A stretch of 64,000 nucleotides of DNA. Origin: Thelephora terrestris (lineage: Eukaryota; Basidiomycota; Agaricomycetes; Thelephorales; Thelephoraceae). The stretch spans positions 248,001 to 312,000 of the forward strand of contig WIUZ02000002.1 in NCBI GenBank assembly GCA_015956445.1, given 5' to 3'. A program made the position numbers and the translations under genes. The notes under the pieces are model-generated. The model made no database searches, was not told the origin of the DNA, and worked only from the letters and a program-made list of their open reading frames with translations. This document shows, one piece after another, positions 24,159 through 35,925 of this stretch (its first letter is position 1; each line of letters begins with the position of its first letter).

Positions 24159-26141
24159 ATGAACATGGCTCACCAAACCGCGGTCGCTCTCGACTTCCTT
24201 GTCATCGGAGGCTCTTCAGCCGGCCTCTCCGCTGCCTACGCTTTGCGACGCGTAGGTCACCGAGTCCTGGTCCTCGAGCAAAATGCCGACTTCTTCGATG
24301 TCAGTTTTTCCTCTCTTCCGACCTCCGACCTCCGTCTGCGGACTCTGACTTTTTGGGTCATAGGAGCGCCGGTGCGGCGGATACAGGATTCCGCCTAACA
24401 TGTCCAAAGTCTTTTACCATTGGGGCCTAGAGGAACGCGTCCGTAAGCTTTGCCTCAAGTCCAACATGACAACCTTCAGTCGCTGTAAGTTGTCGATTTT
24501 TTTATGGGGTTCAAATGCGGACTCTTTCCCCGCGCTCTTCCTTTCTGCTTCCGGCCAATCCTTTGATCGATCGTCCTTTCACTTTGAACTGACCCCAATT
24601 TTACCCTAACCAGTCGAGTCCGGCGAGGGTCTTGGCTCTCATGTGTGGGTGGACGAACTCATGAGAGAAACTGGCGGAGACTTCTTATTTGCAAGGGTAG
24701 GTCTCCGTAATATTGGTTATAGTCCTCCAAGTATCCTAATACCCCCCTTCCATCACAGCTCGCGGACATAAGAAAATTCCTCTACCAGCTTGGGCACGAG
24801 GCTGGGGCCAAATTTAGGGCGAATGCCAAAGTAGTTCACGTCGACGTCGCCGGGGCATCCGTTACTCTCGCTTCGGGGGAAGTACTCAGGGCAGATGTCA
24901 TCATTGGTGCCGACGGCCGAAACGGACTGTGTCGTGAACTGCTCCTTGAATGCCAGCCGGCTCCCAGGTCCTCCTATACCGGCATCACCATGTATAAGTA
25001 AGTTCTCATCTATCCGTTACGATTGCATAAGAGGTTCTGACATATTTACGTCTAGCGCTCTCATCCCAGGGGAAAAGGTCCGGGCAGATCCCCAGCTGTC
25101 GAAGTTTTTGGGCAGCGCGGTACGTTTGTCAGATCCGCTTGTTGTCTCCAAGCACGTTACTGAACGTGTTGCAGGCGCAGTACGTTTGGTTCGGCAATGG
25201 CTGTGCCGGAATGCTCTTCGAAGCCGTGAGTAAAACCCAACTACTCGGCAGGAAATGAGCGCGCTAACTCGGCTTCGCAGGGAAATAATAGTGATATGGG
25301 TCTCCATCTTTATGTCCCTGATGAAGAGGACAGAGAGATTGACTGGAACTGTACCGTGGAGGAAATGCTGCGGTATTCAAGCGGCGCCGAATCACAGCAA
25401 GTGTCAGCTCCTACGCTTCGTAGTCTTCCACTCCTGACCCGACACGGTTTAGGCTACAGAAATTCGCTCGCCTTGCGGTCAACGTCTCGCGGGTACCTGT
25501 CTACGACGAGTCGGATCTAGAGGATTGGGTTCACGACAATGGCCCACTGGTCCTCATCGGTGATTCCGCCCACCCGATGCCGGTGAGCCGCCATCTCCTT
25601 TATTCCAATTCGGCTCGTTTTATTGATACATTCGTCTAGCCCGGCTCTATTCAAGGAACTTGCATGGCGATTGAAGACTCGGCGGTCCTCGCGAAGCTCT
25701 TCGGTCACCTCATCTCGCGAGATCAAGTCAGCAGCTTCCTCTACGCCTTCCCGGAGCTTCGCCAAGGGCGCACGAAATCGACCCGGGTGAACGAAATGGG
25801 CAACATCTACTTCATGGCGATGCCGGACGATGCCGGCGCCATTCAACGGGACCAGCATTTCAAGGCTCGAAGGGACAAAAACCTTAGCCCCCTTGAAGAT
25901 GAGTCGGGCGACGCGTCGGGTGTTTGGGAGAGCATTAAGGAGACCTGGTGCTACGACGCCGAGGATGAAGCCGATGACTGGTGGGTAGGATGGGGAATGC
26001 TGAGGCTAAGATCTCAGCAGACCGAGTTGAATTTCGGTATGGAGCTCCAAGTAAGTGAATCAATCGCCCTTTCGAGATCTTCCCGACTGATGCATTCTCC
26101 AGAACACTCCACTTTCTCTTCAAGTCGCCGTCCAATCATAA
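24159..26141 (+). CDS. FAD-dependent monooxygenase, salicylate hydroxylase type
   Basis: Flavin hydroxylase of the PHBH fold family that uses NAD(P)H and O2; substrate unknown. Seen: the N-terminal dinucleotide fold LVIGGSSAGLSAAYALRR with acidic end LEQNADF, the second FAD motif DVIIGADGRNG (about 24896-24925), and GDSAHPMP followed after an intron by PGSIQGTCMAIEDSAVLAKL (25560-25700), the conserved third motif. Between these, YVWFGNGCAGMLFEAG and MGLHLYVPDEEDREIDWN form the substrate half. About nine exons; a final short exon after the intron near 26050-26101 gives NTPLSLQVAVQS with TAA at 26139-26141. No signal peptide or membrane span. It lies just before the KAPA synthase gene in the same direction, but nothing shows a shared pathway. 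Confidence 0.85.
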
Positions 26142-26414
26142 TTTTTTTCGACGTGTTTCTATTGGCTAGGTAATATATGGACACCACTATGTTCTTCTAT
26201 GTCGACTTGCTATCTCTGCACACACGATACCACTTCCATTCCTTTTTCATGTGAACTAGAGATACTCCATTCCGCTCGTTTACTCTGCATCCTCTGTATT
26301 CTCCTAGACTTCTCTCTTGCATCTTGAATCGATCATGCGTTCGCTTTTGCTTCCAACACGGGCTTTGTCAAAAATCGATCATGATCCCAACGATTAGTCC
26401 GAGGTCGAGCTTCA

Positions 26415-27866
26415 ATGACCCCTTCTGCCCTGGAAAAGCAGCTGGCGGCGGCCCTCGAATCTCGCCAGGCTCGTCACATCCAACGATCCCTCCCTCCGTC
26501 GGCTGACATCGATTTGGTCGATTTCTCGTCCAACGATTATTTATCCCTTTCAAAGTCACCCGAGCTCAGGGATCGGTTTCTCGAAAAACTTGCTTCTACC
26601 GAACAGGTCCTTGGATCTGGCGGCTCGCGGCTTTTGGTCAACGGTTCACCTCATGTCGATCTCGAGAACCGTCTACGAGCATTTTTCAACCGATCCGATG
26701 ACCCCCCAATATCAAAACCATCGCCACTTCCAATCCTGGCTACAGACGCGCTCCTCTTTAATTCCGGCTTCGATGCCAACGTCGGCTTCTTCGCGTGCGT
26801 CCCCCAGCCTGCGGATTTCATAGTGTACGACGAGTACATTCACGCTTCCGTCCACGATGGGATGAGGCTATCCCGCGCCCGAAGCATACCGTTCAAGCAC
26901 AACTCTGTCGAGGACCTCGAAAACGTTCTGCTCGGCTTGAAGGGCGAACGACCAGAACTGAGCGATGGGATCGGTTCTGTGTTCATCGCCGTCGAAAGCC
27001 TTTACAGCATGGATGGAACGATATCGCCCCTGCCCGAGATCATCCAAGTGGCCGAGTCGGCTTTTCCAAACAACAACGCTTACATCTCCGTAGACGAGGC
27101 GCACTCCACAGGCATCTACGGGCCTGGCGGAAGGGGCATCGTAAGCATGCTTGGTCTTCAAGATCGGGTGTTCGCTCGGCTGCACACGTTTGGCAAGGCT
27201 CTTGCGGGCACAGGAGGTGAGCTTGCTACTTCGATACCGCCAAATCCGCGCTCAAGTGTCAGTAGCCGTCCTTCTCGTTTCACCGTTGGTGAAGCAGTAC
27301 CTGATAAATTATGCTCGGACGTTGATATACACGACCTCTCTGAGCTACGCGAACATCGTCTCAGCTAACTGTTCTTTCGATTTCCTCGAGTCTGGGCGAG
27401 CAGAAGCGGTATACACCCTCTTACTCTGAATTAGCCCTGTGGTGTGCCTAATTTCGTGATACTTTTGCAGCTTTCACGCCATGTTTTGGCTCTTTCTGAA
27501 CACCTGACCACCACTCTCGCTGACATACTACACCATTCGTTAACGCCGATCACCCCGGACATTCTATCGCTCCCAGAATATATGCAGCCATCAGCATCGT
27601 CATCGCCATCTCTACTGCAACTCCCTACGCCGATTGTACCCTTAATGACGTCATATCCCCGGCCGTTGGCAGCTCGTTTGAGGGCGCTCGGACTGAACGT
27701 ACGACCCATCACTTGGCCGACGGTCCCAAAAGGAAAGGAACGCGTGAGGATCTGTCTCCACGCCAAGAACAGTTTCGAAGAAGTGGACCTATTGGTTCGA
27801 TATTCGATGCAATGGGCAGCCGAAGTGGCCGTTGAGTCCTCCGGACTTGTTTCGGCGAAGTTGTAG
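26415..27866 (+). CDS. BIOF: 8-amino-7-oxononanoate (KAPA) synthase with PTS1 tail
   Basis: PLP enzyme of the alpha-oxoamine synthase family that condenses pimeloyl-thioester with alanine, the first committed biotin step. Exons 26415-27216, 27263-27408 and 27471-27866 give 447 aa. Seen: FSSNDYLSLSKSPELR, LGSGGSRLLVNGSPHV, LLFNSGFDANVGFF, YDEYIHASVHDGMRLSRA, FIAVESLYSMDGTISPL, ISVDEAHSTGIYGPGGRG and HTFGKALAGTG, whose Lys is the expected PLP-binding residue; LINYARTLIYTTSLS follows. The C-terminus is SAKL, so the last three residues AKL fit a type-1 peroxisome signal. Peroxisomal KAPA synthase is established in several fungi. The paralogous ALA synthase and serine palmitoyltransferase are less likely because this protein is compact and lacks a mitochondrial leader. 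Confidence 0.9.
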
Positions 27867-28318
27867 TTCTTCCCTGCGGCCTGCCCCATTCTCCACCGGA
27901 GGCACCCCCCACCTTCGAATGGATGCGATCAATAATCCCACACAAAATACTACGCACAATTGCTCAGAAGCCGGTAAATCTAATCAGAAGGGAAACTGCT
28001 CAAATTAATGCACGCGGGATGATGCTCCTATGGCTTTTCGACCTCGCGACCTCTCCGAAGTGAAGTAAAAAAGTAACCACCCGTCCATTATGCATTATTG
28101 TTTATCTATTTCTACCTTGTGGGTATCTTCAATTGGTTATAGTAATCGAGAATCTGATTGACACCCCCCTTAGATTCGTTCACCGATGCCCATTCCCCCC
28201 TCTGCCCAAAGGCTAGTATACAGTACATTCCGGACTTCAGTTTAAATCCGGATTTATACCTCGGAGCATTCATCGTCATAGAATTCCATTCCTTTTCTCG
28301 GATAGTGAAAGCGATGCA
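27867..28318. other. Convergent intergenic region
   Basis: About 450 AT-richer bases between the stops of the KAPA synthase and the minus-strand DUF6533 gene. No gene seen. Confidence 0.4.
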
Positions 28319-30145
28319 TCATTGACTAATATCGCTGCTTGAAGAATGACCTAGAGACAACGGAGAGAGGATCATCGTATCGCTAAAAGGAGAGGGATGA
28401 GAGGCGCTGAAGGATTGGGCGAAAAATGGACAATACCGAGCATCGGTCGAAACAGACGTTTCACTCTTGGGGGAAAAAGAAGACTCAGTTCGACTCATGT
28501 GGATTGGTAGTTCTGGGTTCGGGCCAAATGAGAGTTGCGCTGATATAAAATCCGTAACGTCGATCGTCCGATCGGCCGACTTGCGTAGGCTTAGCACAAG
28601 CCGTGAAACCATGATCTGCGCTAGCCTGACAAACGGGGGAGATGAGTATAGATATCGTCGGTCGCAGGGGTATGAACACGCACGGGTTGATCCCACTGAC
28701 GTTGGAAAGCAAGAAGCGTAGAACTTCAGTACGCATTCCGGGGCTGAAACGGCATCGGACTCACATGGAAGAGAAATACTTAACGCTGGACTGCAAAGGG
28801 GTGATGTGTCAGATCCAAACCTCGCAGTTCGTTCCCTCGGAACTTACAGGAGCTATGACGATGACCAGGATCACCACGAGGTGCGATCCGAGGATCGCTA
28901 AGAAATACAGGGCCGAGTCCGTCATCACAGTCCTCAGAATCGTCGGCCAACTTGAGCTCCGCCCGCATGTCGAGTAAGAAAATCGGATGAGGGTCAGGAA
29001 TGATACCGCGTCTGTGGTAGAGGAGGTTCAGGAACGCAGTGAGTAACTCCGAAGGAAACACGTCCTGACCGTAGGCAAAGGAAAAACAACTATAGGCTAC
29101 TCGGATGTTGAATGTGGCTCGAGAGTCCGGGATACAGACAACGAGAGGTCCGGTTGGGAGGAGGAACGACGCTGCACAAGGGCGATATGTTAACTTCCAG
29201 AGGGCCTTCGTTCATAAAAGCTTACTCACGAGCGTTTCTTGCCAAAACTATGAGCACTACCCCCAGTGTCAACTGGGCAACGGCCAGGAAGGCGAACACG
29301 ACGAGCACTTTGCGGTTTTCTCCTGCCAAGGCGTACAGCCTTTGTTGAGAATTATACGTGAATATTTGGAAACATATATGTGGAATAAATAGCTTGCTCA
29401 CCGAGCGACGAAGAAAATTTGGGCCAGCAGCGTGACCAGAACGAGGTAGGTGAATTCAACGATAAGGATCTTGTCGCAACTGAGGGTCTTCAGCTGGTAA
29501 TACGGAGAATAAGGTCATTGTACCCACACCTACTCAAAGGGGTCAATGAGTTACAGCGAACGTTGGTATCGATACTTACTTTCTCTGTATATGGTGGGTA
29601 ATCGAGCGCTACCGCACAAGTTAGTCAGCGGCGGAGAAGTGCGAGCCACAGGCTAGAAGGCGCACCTACAAAAGCCCAAATGGTATAGATCATGGGCATA
29701 TAACGGTTCTGATCTCGCGAGTGAGGATCCGGTGAATCGTCTCGTCCACTTGGTGTGCTTACGATGAGAAACAGGAAGAAGACTGAGGTCGTCAGGGAGG
29801 TGTAGCTTGGAGGTTGAAATGAGCTAGACTCACCCCATGATTTCGCTCCCTTCCACACATATTGGATCTACGTCAAACGATTAGGGCATAATGGGGATTG
29901 ACTGAGGGAGATCCGCTGACTTCATCTTGTAGAGTAAGTAAGTAATCGTAGAATAACAGGGTTTCGACCCCATATGAATAATCCTAGAGTCGGCATTTAG
30001 ATCTTATCATACCACCCTCATATGAAGTGTCGGGACATACCTTGGCCGCATTGCTGGTGGGATCCCGATGGATCAGTCCAAGATCTCAGTATAGAGAGCA
30101 AACGAAGTCATACATCGCGAATCCAATCCAGGCGTAGGACGACAT
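28319..30145 (-). CDS. DUF6533-type multi-pass membrane protein, copy 1
   Basis: Member of a large Agaricomycete family of integral membrane proteins of unknown role. Seen: a start at 30145 (MSSYAWIGFAMYDF) and, after introns, the family hallmark LLFYDYLLTLQDE (about 29930-29970) joined to IQYVWKGAKSWG (about 29840-29875). Hydrophobic spans follow: RYMPMIYTIWAFVG (near 29680), KVLVVFAFLAVAQLTLGVVL (29240-29310) and one near 28950. A last exon with MVSRLVLSLRKS (about 28570-28610) leads to a Ser-rich cytosolic tail ending at 28319. The VSRLxLxLRK motif closing the membrane part is usual in this family. Many small exons; internal edges only approximate. It has a tandem neighbour of the same family and orientation. 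Confidence 0.7.
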
Positions 30146-30820
30146 TGAGATAGCGAGAGAGGATAAGAGGGGGGGAAGCACTTCCTTCCTGCCAGGGGGT
30201 GATTCATCAAATATATCAGCAGGTGTGCGCGAGCAGCGCAGTCAGACCTTCGTAGTTCATTTCACTTGCACCGGCGCGACTCCAACCGCACGATGAATGG
30301 ATAACAGTGCTACTTACTCGCTTCATCAACTAGCGTGATCACTTTTCGGATGCTGTGTGGAATGAACATGAGCGGTGTTCAGGCACTTCTCACACCCGGA
30401 GATGGGGATTGATAACAGGCCCCCATGGGCACTGCTCGACGCATTTGTGCATCGATTCCCGGCGCCAGGTGCTCTGCAAAATAGCGCCTGTTCGAAACGG
30501 TACGTCACTGAGTCCCGGCTCAGGTTAATTTTGAGCCCGGTCAGCCGCAACATGGACCGGTTCACCTGGGACCGTGGCTTCATACACTTATGCTGAAGAC
30601 GACTCTTTCCCCAGAGCCATATTCACCATTACCTCCAACTCAGTGAATGTTATTCATCCGACAACAAGCGGTGTCGTTTTTTTTGTCTCCGTCTCAAATG
30701 ATCATCTCGCTCGATCAAACCGTATAGGTGGACATGGGCGTCGATGCCGGACGTGCCTGGTTCTGGCAGGTCAGGCAATCACGCGCCGGAGATAGTGAAG
30801 TGTTGGGTTAAACTCTGATG
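30146..30820. other. Spacer between tandem DUF6533 genes
   Basis: About 675 bases between the start of copy 1 and the end of copy 2. Short frames only (85 and 73 codons overlapping near 30326-30600). Presumed promoter of copy 1 and 3' region of copy 2. Confidence 0.35.
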
Positions 30821-32567
30821 CTACAGGGTATCGGAATGGAAAGACGTCCCCCTTGAACCGGAGCCGGGAAAGGTAGCCTGATGGCGAGTTTGAGTGCGAA
30901 CGGTTAGTTCGTGGTTCGGCGCGAAAGAGACAAGACGCGACGCCCATTCCGAATGAGCGTTCGTTGCCTGGTCATTTGACTTGCGTAAATTTAACACAAT
31001 CCTCGAGACCATTACCGGTATGAGCCTAAACAGGGAGTATACACATTATACGAAATGTTGCGGGTGAAAGGGGCGCGAATACTTACACGTTGACCACTCT
31101 AATTTCGGATAACCGGGAGTGAACGTCTCAGCGTCTATTCTGGAGTTATGACATACACCGTGGACTCACGCGTAGGAAGAGGTTTTCACGCTACTCTTGC
31201 AGATGATGAGCGTTAGGTCAAAAGCTTTCCATTCGGTTTCTTGGCGCTCACGGCATTTAATGTCATGAACAGACACCCCAGGGAATGTGACGTGAACACC
31301 ACGACGAAGTATAGAGCCGAATCCTTGATCATGGTCTTCAGAACGACCGGCCAGGTCGAGCTCGGTCCGCAAGTCAAGTAAGAAAGTCGTAAAAGAGTCA
31401 GAAGCGAAGCAACATCTGTCATAGGAGGATTCAGAATCACAGAACAAGCCTGGTGAATGACCTCCTAACTGTAGGCCAGGGAGAAAATAGTGTATGCTGC
31501 CCGGGCGTTGAATGTGACCGACGTATCTAGGATACAGATTTGGAAGGCATCGAGCGGAATAGGTGGGAGTGCCAGCGCTGTACAGGAGCGACTTTTCAGC
31601 TCTCAGAGGCGGACTCCACTTCGAAAAAGCTCCTCACGAGTGTTCCCTGGCCCAGCTATGAACACTATCCCAAGAGCCAACTGGACGACGGTCAAGAAGG
31701 CAAACGCTGCGAGTACTTTGCGGTTTCTTCCCGATAAAGCGTAAACCCTTTGCGAGAAAATCGTCATTATGTTTCAGGACCTTCACGCGCTGCAGACTCA
31801 CTGGGCGACGAATAAAACTTGGGCGAGTAGAGTCGCGTAGACGAAGAAGGCGACTTGAATTCTTACTGTCTCTTTGCAACTGTCGAACTTTAGCTGGTGG
31901 AACAGAGTCCGCTGTGATTGGACTGACATCTACCCGGTAGGGTTAACGAAAATCGCGGTTGATGGCTGATATCCATACGCACTTTCCCTGTATATCCAGC
32001 GAAATTGAAGGCTATCCCAGAAGCTCGTTAGTAGCTAGCAAGCGCCGTTCATCGTCTGGGGAACGCACCCACGAGAACCCAAACCTCGTATATCAGGGAA
32101 ACGTAGCGGTTCTGCGCTCAGGTGAAATGCGATATACGCCGTCCACTTGCTGGACTCACGGTGAGAAATAGGCAGAAGACTAGGTCCGTCAGAGAAATTT
32201 TGGGGAATTGGAGGCTGGGCCGCTCTAGACCTACCCCATGATTTTTTCCCTCCCCACACGTATCGGACCTACGTCAGAAAATCAGGGCGCACTCAAGATT
32301 CATAGTAAGGGGGTCCACTGACTTCATCTTGCAGGGTGAGCAGGTAGTCATAGAATAAGACCGCTCCTAGTGCGAGTGAACCGTACTTGAGTCGTTTTGA
32401 ACATTAAGATTCCAGCGTTCCTTCGTTATGTAAAAAACCGGGACGTGCCTTGGTTATTGTGCTGTGAGATGCCCCGGTAGATACATTATAAGAATATCAG
32501 CATAGACGGACGTGAAGAGAGTAAGGAGGCCATACACATCGAATCCGATCCCGTCATAGGATGCCAT
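30821..32567 (-). CDS. DUF6533-type multi-pass membrane protein, copy 2
   Basis: Tandem paralogue of copy 1. Seen: a start MASYDGIGFDVYGLL at 32567, then LFYDYLLTLQDE (about 32330-32370) spliced to VRYVWGGKKSWG (about 32235-32275), the DUF6533 hallmark. Next come NRKVLAAFAFLTVVQLALGI (31660-31730), a hydrophobic span near 31330-31440 and the closing MVSRIVLNLRKS (about 30975-31012). A short tail ends at 30821. Order, spacing and exon positions match copy 1 throughout, but the sequence has diverged clearly, so the duplication is not recent. The C-terminal tail is much shorter than in copy 1. Internal splice edges uncertain; I cannot exclude that this copy is decaying. Confidence 0.65.
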
Positions 32568-33493
32568 TGAGGTGTGAAGCGGAAGGAGGCGCTTTCTGCT
32601 AGCCAAGCGGGCTATCGACCTTTTTATACCCCTTCCTATGCGCACAGTTGCGCAGTAAGGTGGGTCAAAACTCTGGGTAAGCAAAAGAGAGCCTGCGGTC
32701 TGCACATTATCAAGGTAAATAACCCACATTACCAGCGACCCTTCGAACGTCGTTTCAGCTGTCTACCATCCCGCTCGTGGGTCCTTGCATGCATTCAGAT
32801 TGGAAAAGTCGCCACCGATCAGCGGCGAAAAGGGAGTTAAGTACTTGGGATCCACGTCTGCCGGCTTCATGCGAACGCGGGTTTGGGATGAGGTGCCTGA
32901 ATGGCGTACGCAGCTAACTCAAGTGAGCGCCTGGAACGGAAAGGGATCCTGGAGACAATTGAGAGTAATTGCTCCTTGAATTATGGAGAACGGACATCCG
33001 CTTGTTTCTCGCTGCGGGTGTATATCGTCCGTCTACTGTTTGGACGTCGACTGAGGGTGCGTTACTGAGCGGGAATTTGCTTGAAAGACACTCGATCACT
33101 TCAGTGGGCCGCATCAATCTTCGCCACTTTCGTTCGCGTCCTTCGACCAAAAGAGTTTCTTTCGACAAGACCGACTCTAAGCACCAAGCCTTTGTTTGCC
33201 GCAGTTTGCCCATCGGAAACCCACACACCGCCGTGGTTCGCCCGTGGCCTCACACGGTCGCTCCATGGTCTTCACGATGATTGATGGTATCCTCTCGCTC
33301 GCCCGTGGAGTCGTCGCTACCAGAGGACGAACTCGGACCACCCCCACTTTCTGCCAAAAAGACAATGATCCTACTATCCTACTATAAGAGATGAGGCGAG
33401 TGAGCCGTTACTCGCCATCTCGCCCACATCGTCGCACCTGCGAACTTACGACGCCAGCCACCCCCCATATTTCCTGTACTCATCGCCCGGAGA
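32568..33493. other. Intergenic, nothing recognised
   Basis: About 0.9 kb between the divergently oriented DUF6533 copy 2 and the oxygenase-less paralogue. Short frames up to about 104 codons. No HxD or distal His motif of a 2OG oxygenase domain was seen, which matters for the next gene. Confidence 0.4.
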
Positions 33494-35779
33494 ATGATTC
33501 CCCAGACCCAGGAACTGATGGTGCGCTATCCCCGCGTCATTTTCCTTTCACTCACCGTGTGTTCATAGGTGGATCTCGATTCCATCTATCATGCAATCGA
33601 ATACGGAGGAAATGAAGAAGAAATCAAATCCAAGACACTCTCGGTCTTTGCTAACTGGTCCCAGGGGACCTACGGTTCAGGGTCTGACACCGACGTATTC
33701 ATCTTGTGTCCCAGGACAACCGACGGGACCGCCGTGCTGAAGGGTAATCACAAGCGGCTGATGGACTTCCTCGCGAAACTTGGGGAATCAACAGGCGTGA
33801 TGGTATTCAAGGCAACGTTAGAATACTCTCGCGAGGGAATGCCGATTCATTTGGAAGCTTATAACCTGCCATGGGTGATTAACCCGCCTCTCGGCGAACG
33901 ACCGCTCTACTTGTTCGATAAGGATACGATGTATAAGCAGCAATGGATGCTGAAGGATATCTGTGCTCCCCGTGGCCGGCTCGTATGTACAGTTTCCCCC
34001 ACGAACAAACGGGCCGTCATACCGAGCGACGCGTTCACTTCGCGGCCACCGGACTTTACTCTCTTCGGTCCGGGATTCCTCGTGAGCATTGTTGTGCATC
34101 TGGATTTGTGGCGCCGTCGTTCATGCCAGCGATTAGGGGCACAGAGATGTCATCATAGACGGTGAGCTAAAGGCCGTGTCGCCCTGGTGATTCATGCTTA
34201 CCTCTCCTAGTATACACCTTACAAGCAGTGGTACTCATCCCGAAGGACAGGATAAGCCGCGCTCTCAAATCTAGAAAGCAAATGATGGACGCAACATCTA
34301 GCTTCCGAACGATGGGGTCGTCTGCCTCGGATGGCCCTGAGTGGGGGCCGTCTGTCTGCCTAAAGAATTTCCCGGCCGAGGTGGATTGTGTGCACCTCCT
34401 AGAAAATTTGGATTTGTCAGTGGCTCAGGAAAGGCCCGGGGTATGGAATGAGGTTATGGGAATCTTGTGTCGGTTCAAGACTGCCAAAGAGATCGGAACG
34501 TCGCGGATTTTTGCGTCTATTAGGAAGTTCTCATTCAAGAAAGTCCGGCCATTGTAAGTTTGCTAGGTTAGGGGCGCTTGGGAACACCGCTGATGCTCCC
34601 GTAGTCTCGACATCCTGGTTACACGATTTGATACGGTGAACGACATTTTTTCCTTCACCGCCGGAATAAAAGAAGCTTCTCAGCTACAAGACCAAGATGT
34701 GGTACGCCAATGGTGCGCCGATCGAGGAGATAATCAAATAATGAGAATCCTTGGTTCCGACGAGAAAACCCTGCCGTCCCTTGTGCAGTATGCCTTCGTT
34801 AATGGTTTGCCGCTGCTCTCCAACTTGTGAGTACCCACGCAAGAAGAGGCTTCGTGACTGAATAGAACCCACTCCTAGCATCAAATCTCTTTCCAAGGAC
34901 AAGACAGTGGGCTTCACCTTTTGGCTCTCGCTCGTCAGCCACCTAGATCGCCAATGGCAATCCGTCAATTCTTTGTCCTTCGCTGGAGCCCCCCTTCACG
35001 AACTTTATTCCATGCTTGATTGTTGCATCGCCGCCATGACACCTCTCGTGACTGAGGGAGCTGTTTACACCCTGGTTCCTCCGGGCCTCATGGATGACGT
35101 TCGTCATAACGCGGAAGTCCACGTCAAGAGGGCCGTGATCTTAATTGAGATATGTTTGCGGTTTTCTCCCGGCAGGTGTGGCGAAGTTTTGTCCGACGTC
35201 CTTCTCGTCCCCGGGGACCTTCAAACCAAATTTGACCTCCTCCTCCGCCCTTTCGTGCGGAGCTTACGTCCACTGCTGAACCAGTATGGGGTTACGATTT
35301 TCCGACCGCCGTTCTCCTTATTCTACCGGTTCCTCATTGGGATGTTCCTCGGCAACCTCGCGCGCAGCGGTAAGCCACCACTTGCTAGGACGCTCTGCAC
35401 GAAGAAGGTGGTCTGTGACCGTTGCGAGTTTATCGAAAACTTCCTGTCTTCCGGAGAGGAATCGAAAGAACTTATCGTCACGAACAAGGAATGGAAGCAT
35501 GTGCGATATGTCTTTCCAAAGCTCAAGGACAGAATATTCCCCCCAACGGTGACCTCAGGGCACTCGTGGAAGACGATACGGATCACCAGGCGGCCGGAAG
35601 CACGTACAGAGGCGGCGAGAGAGTTCTTACTGATGATAGGAGACGAGGGAGATATTTTGAAGTTGGTGGGACCACTCAAGAAGGCGGTGTGGGAGACTTT
35701 GAAGAACATGGAGCCGTTTGACATCGAGCCTTTTCTACAGTTCCCTCCTCCCACCACTGTTGGTTCTCAGACAGCCTAG
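33494..35779 (+). CDS. Paralogue of the fungal 2OG-oxygenase protein lacking the oxygenase domain
   Basis: Shares the long C-terminal region of the 2OG-Fe(II) oxygenase gene at 52-55 kb but seems to begin just after that domain. Suggested start MIPQTQELM at 33494 with an intron to VDLDSIYHAIEYGG at 33569. Alignable blocks by eye: SVFANWSQGTYG with VLKGNHKRL against IFHKWKKCGYRR with ALKGKDATL; VVLIPKDRISRAL against ALVMYLTQDSRTLL; TLCTKKVVCDRCEFIENFLSS (35390-35455; key CDRCEFIENFL) against a CGCQDCTRVNKFLES block; and a late ARTEAAREFLLMIG against RVESTRAFLSLVG. The Cys pair followed by FL could bind metal. The protein ends TVGSQTA at 35779. Introns lie near 34140-34230, 34555-34610 and 34830-34880. 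Whether it is a functional short form or a truncated copy is open. Confidence 0.6.
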
Positions 35780-35925
35780 TGTTCTTTTTTGTATTTTAAA
35801 GTTGCTTTCTTTCATTTGAGTGTATTTTTTACATGGCTCGTACTTGAATCAATGACCACGTTCATCACCGGCGCCCGTTCCCGACACTTTGATCCCACCT
35901 CCTTCATCCCTCAAATTCTTGCTAG

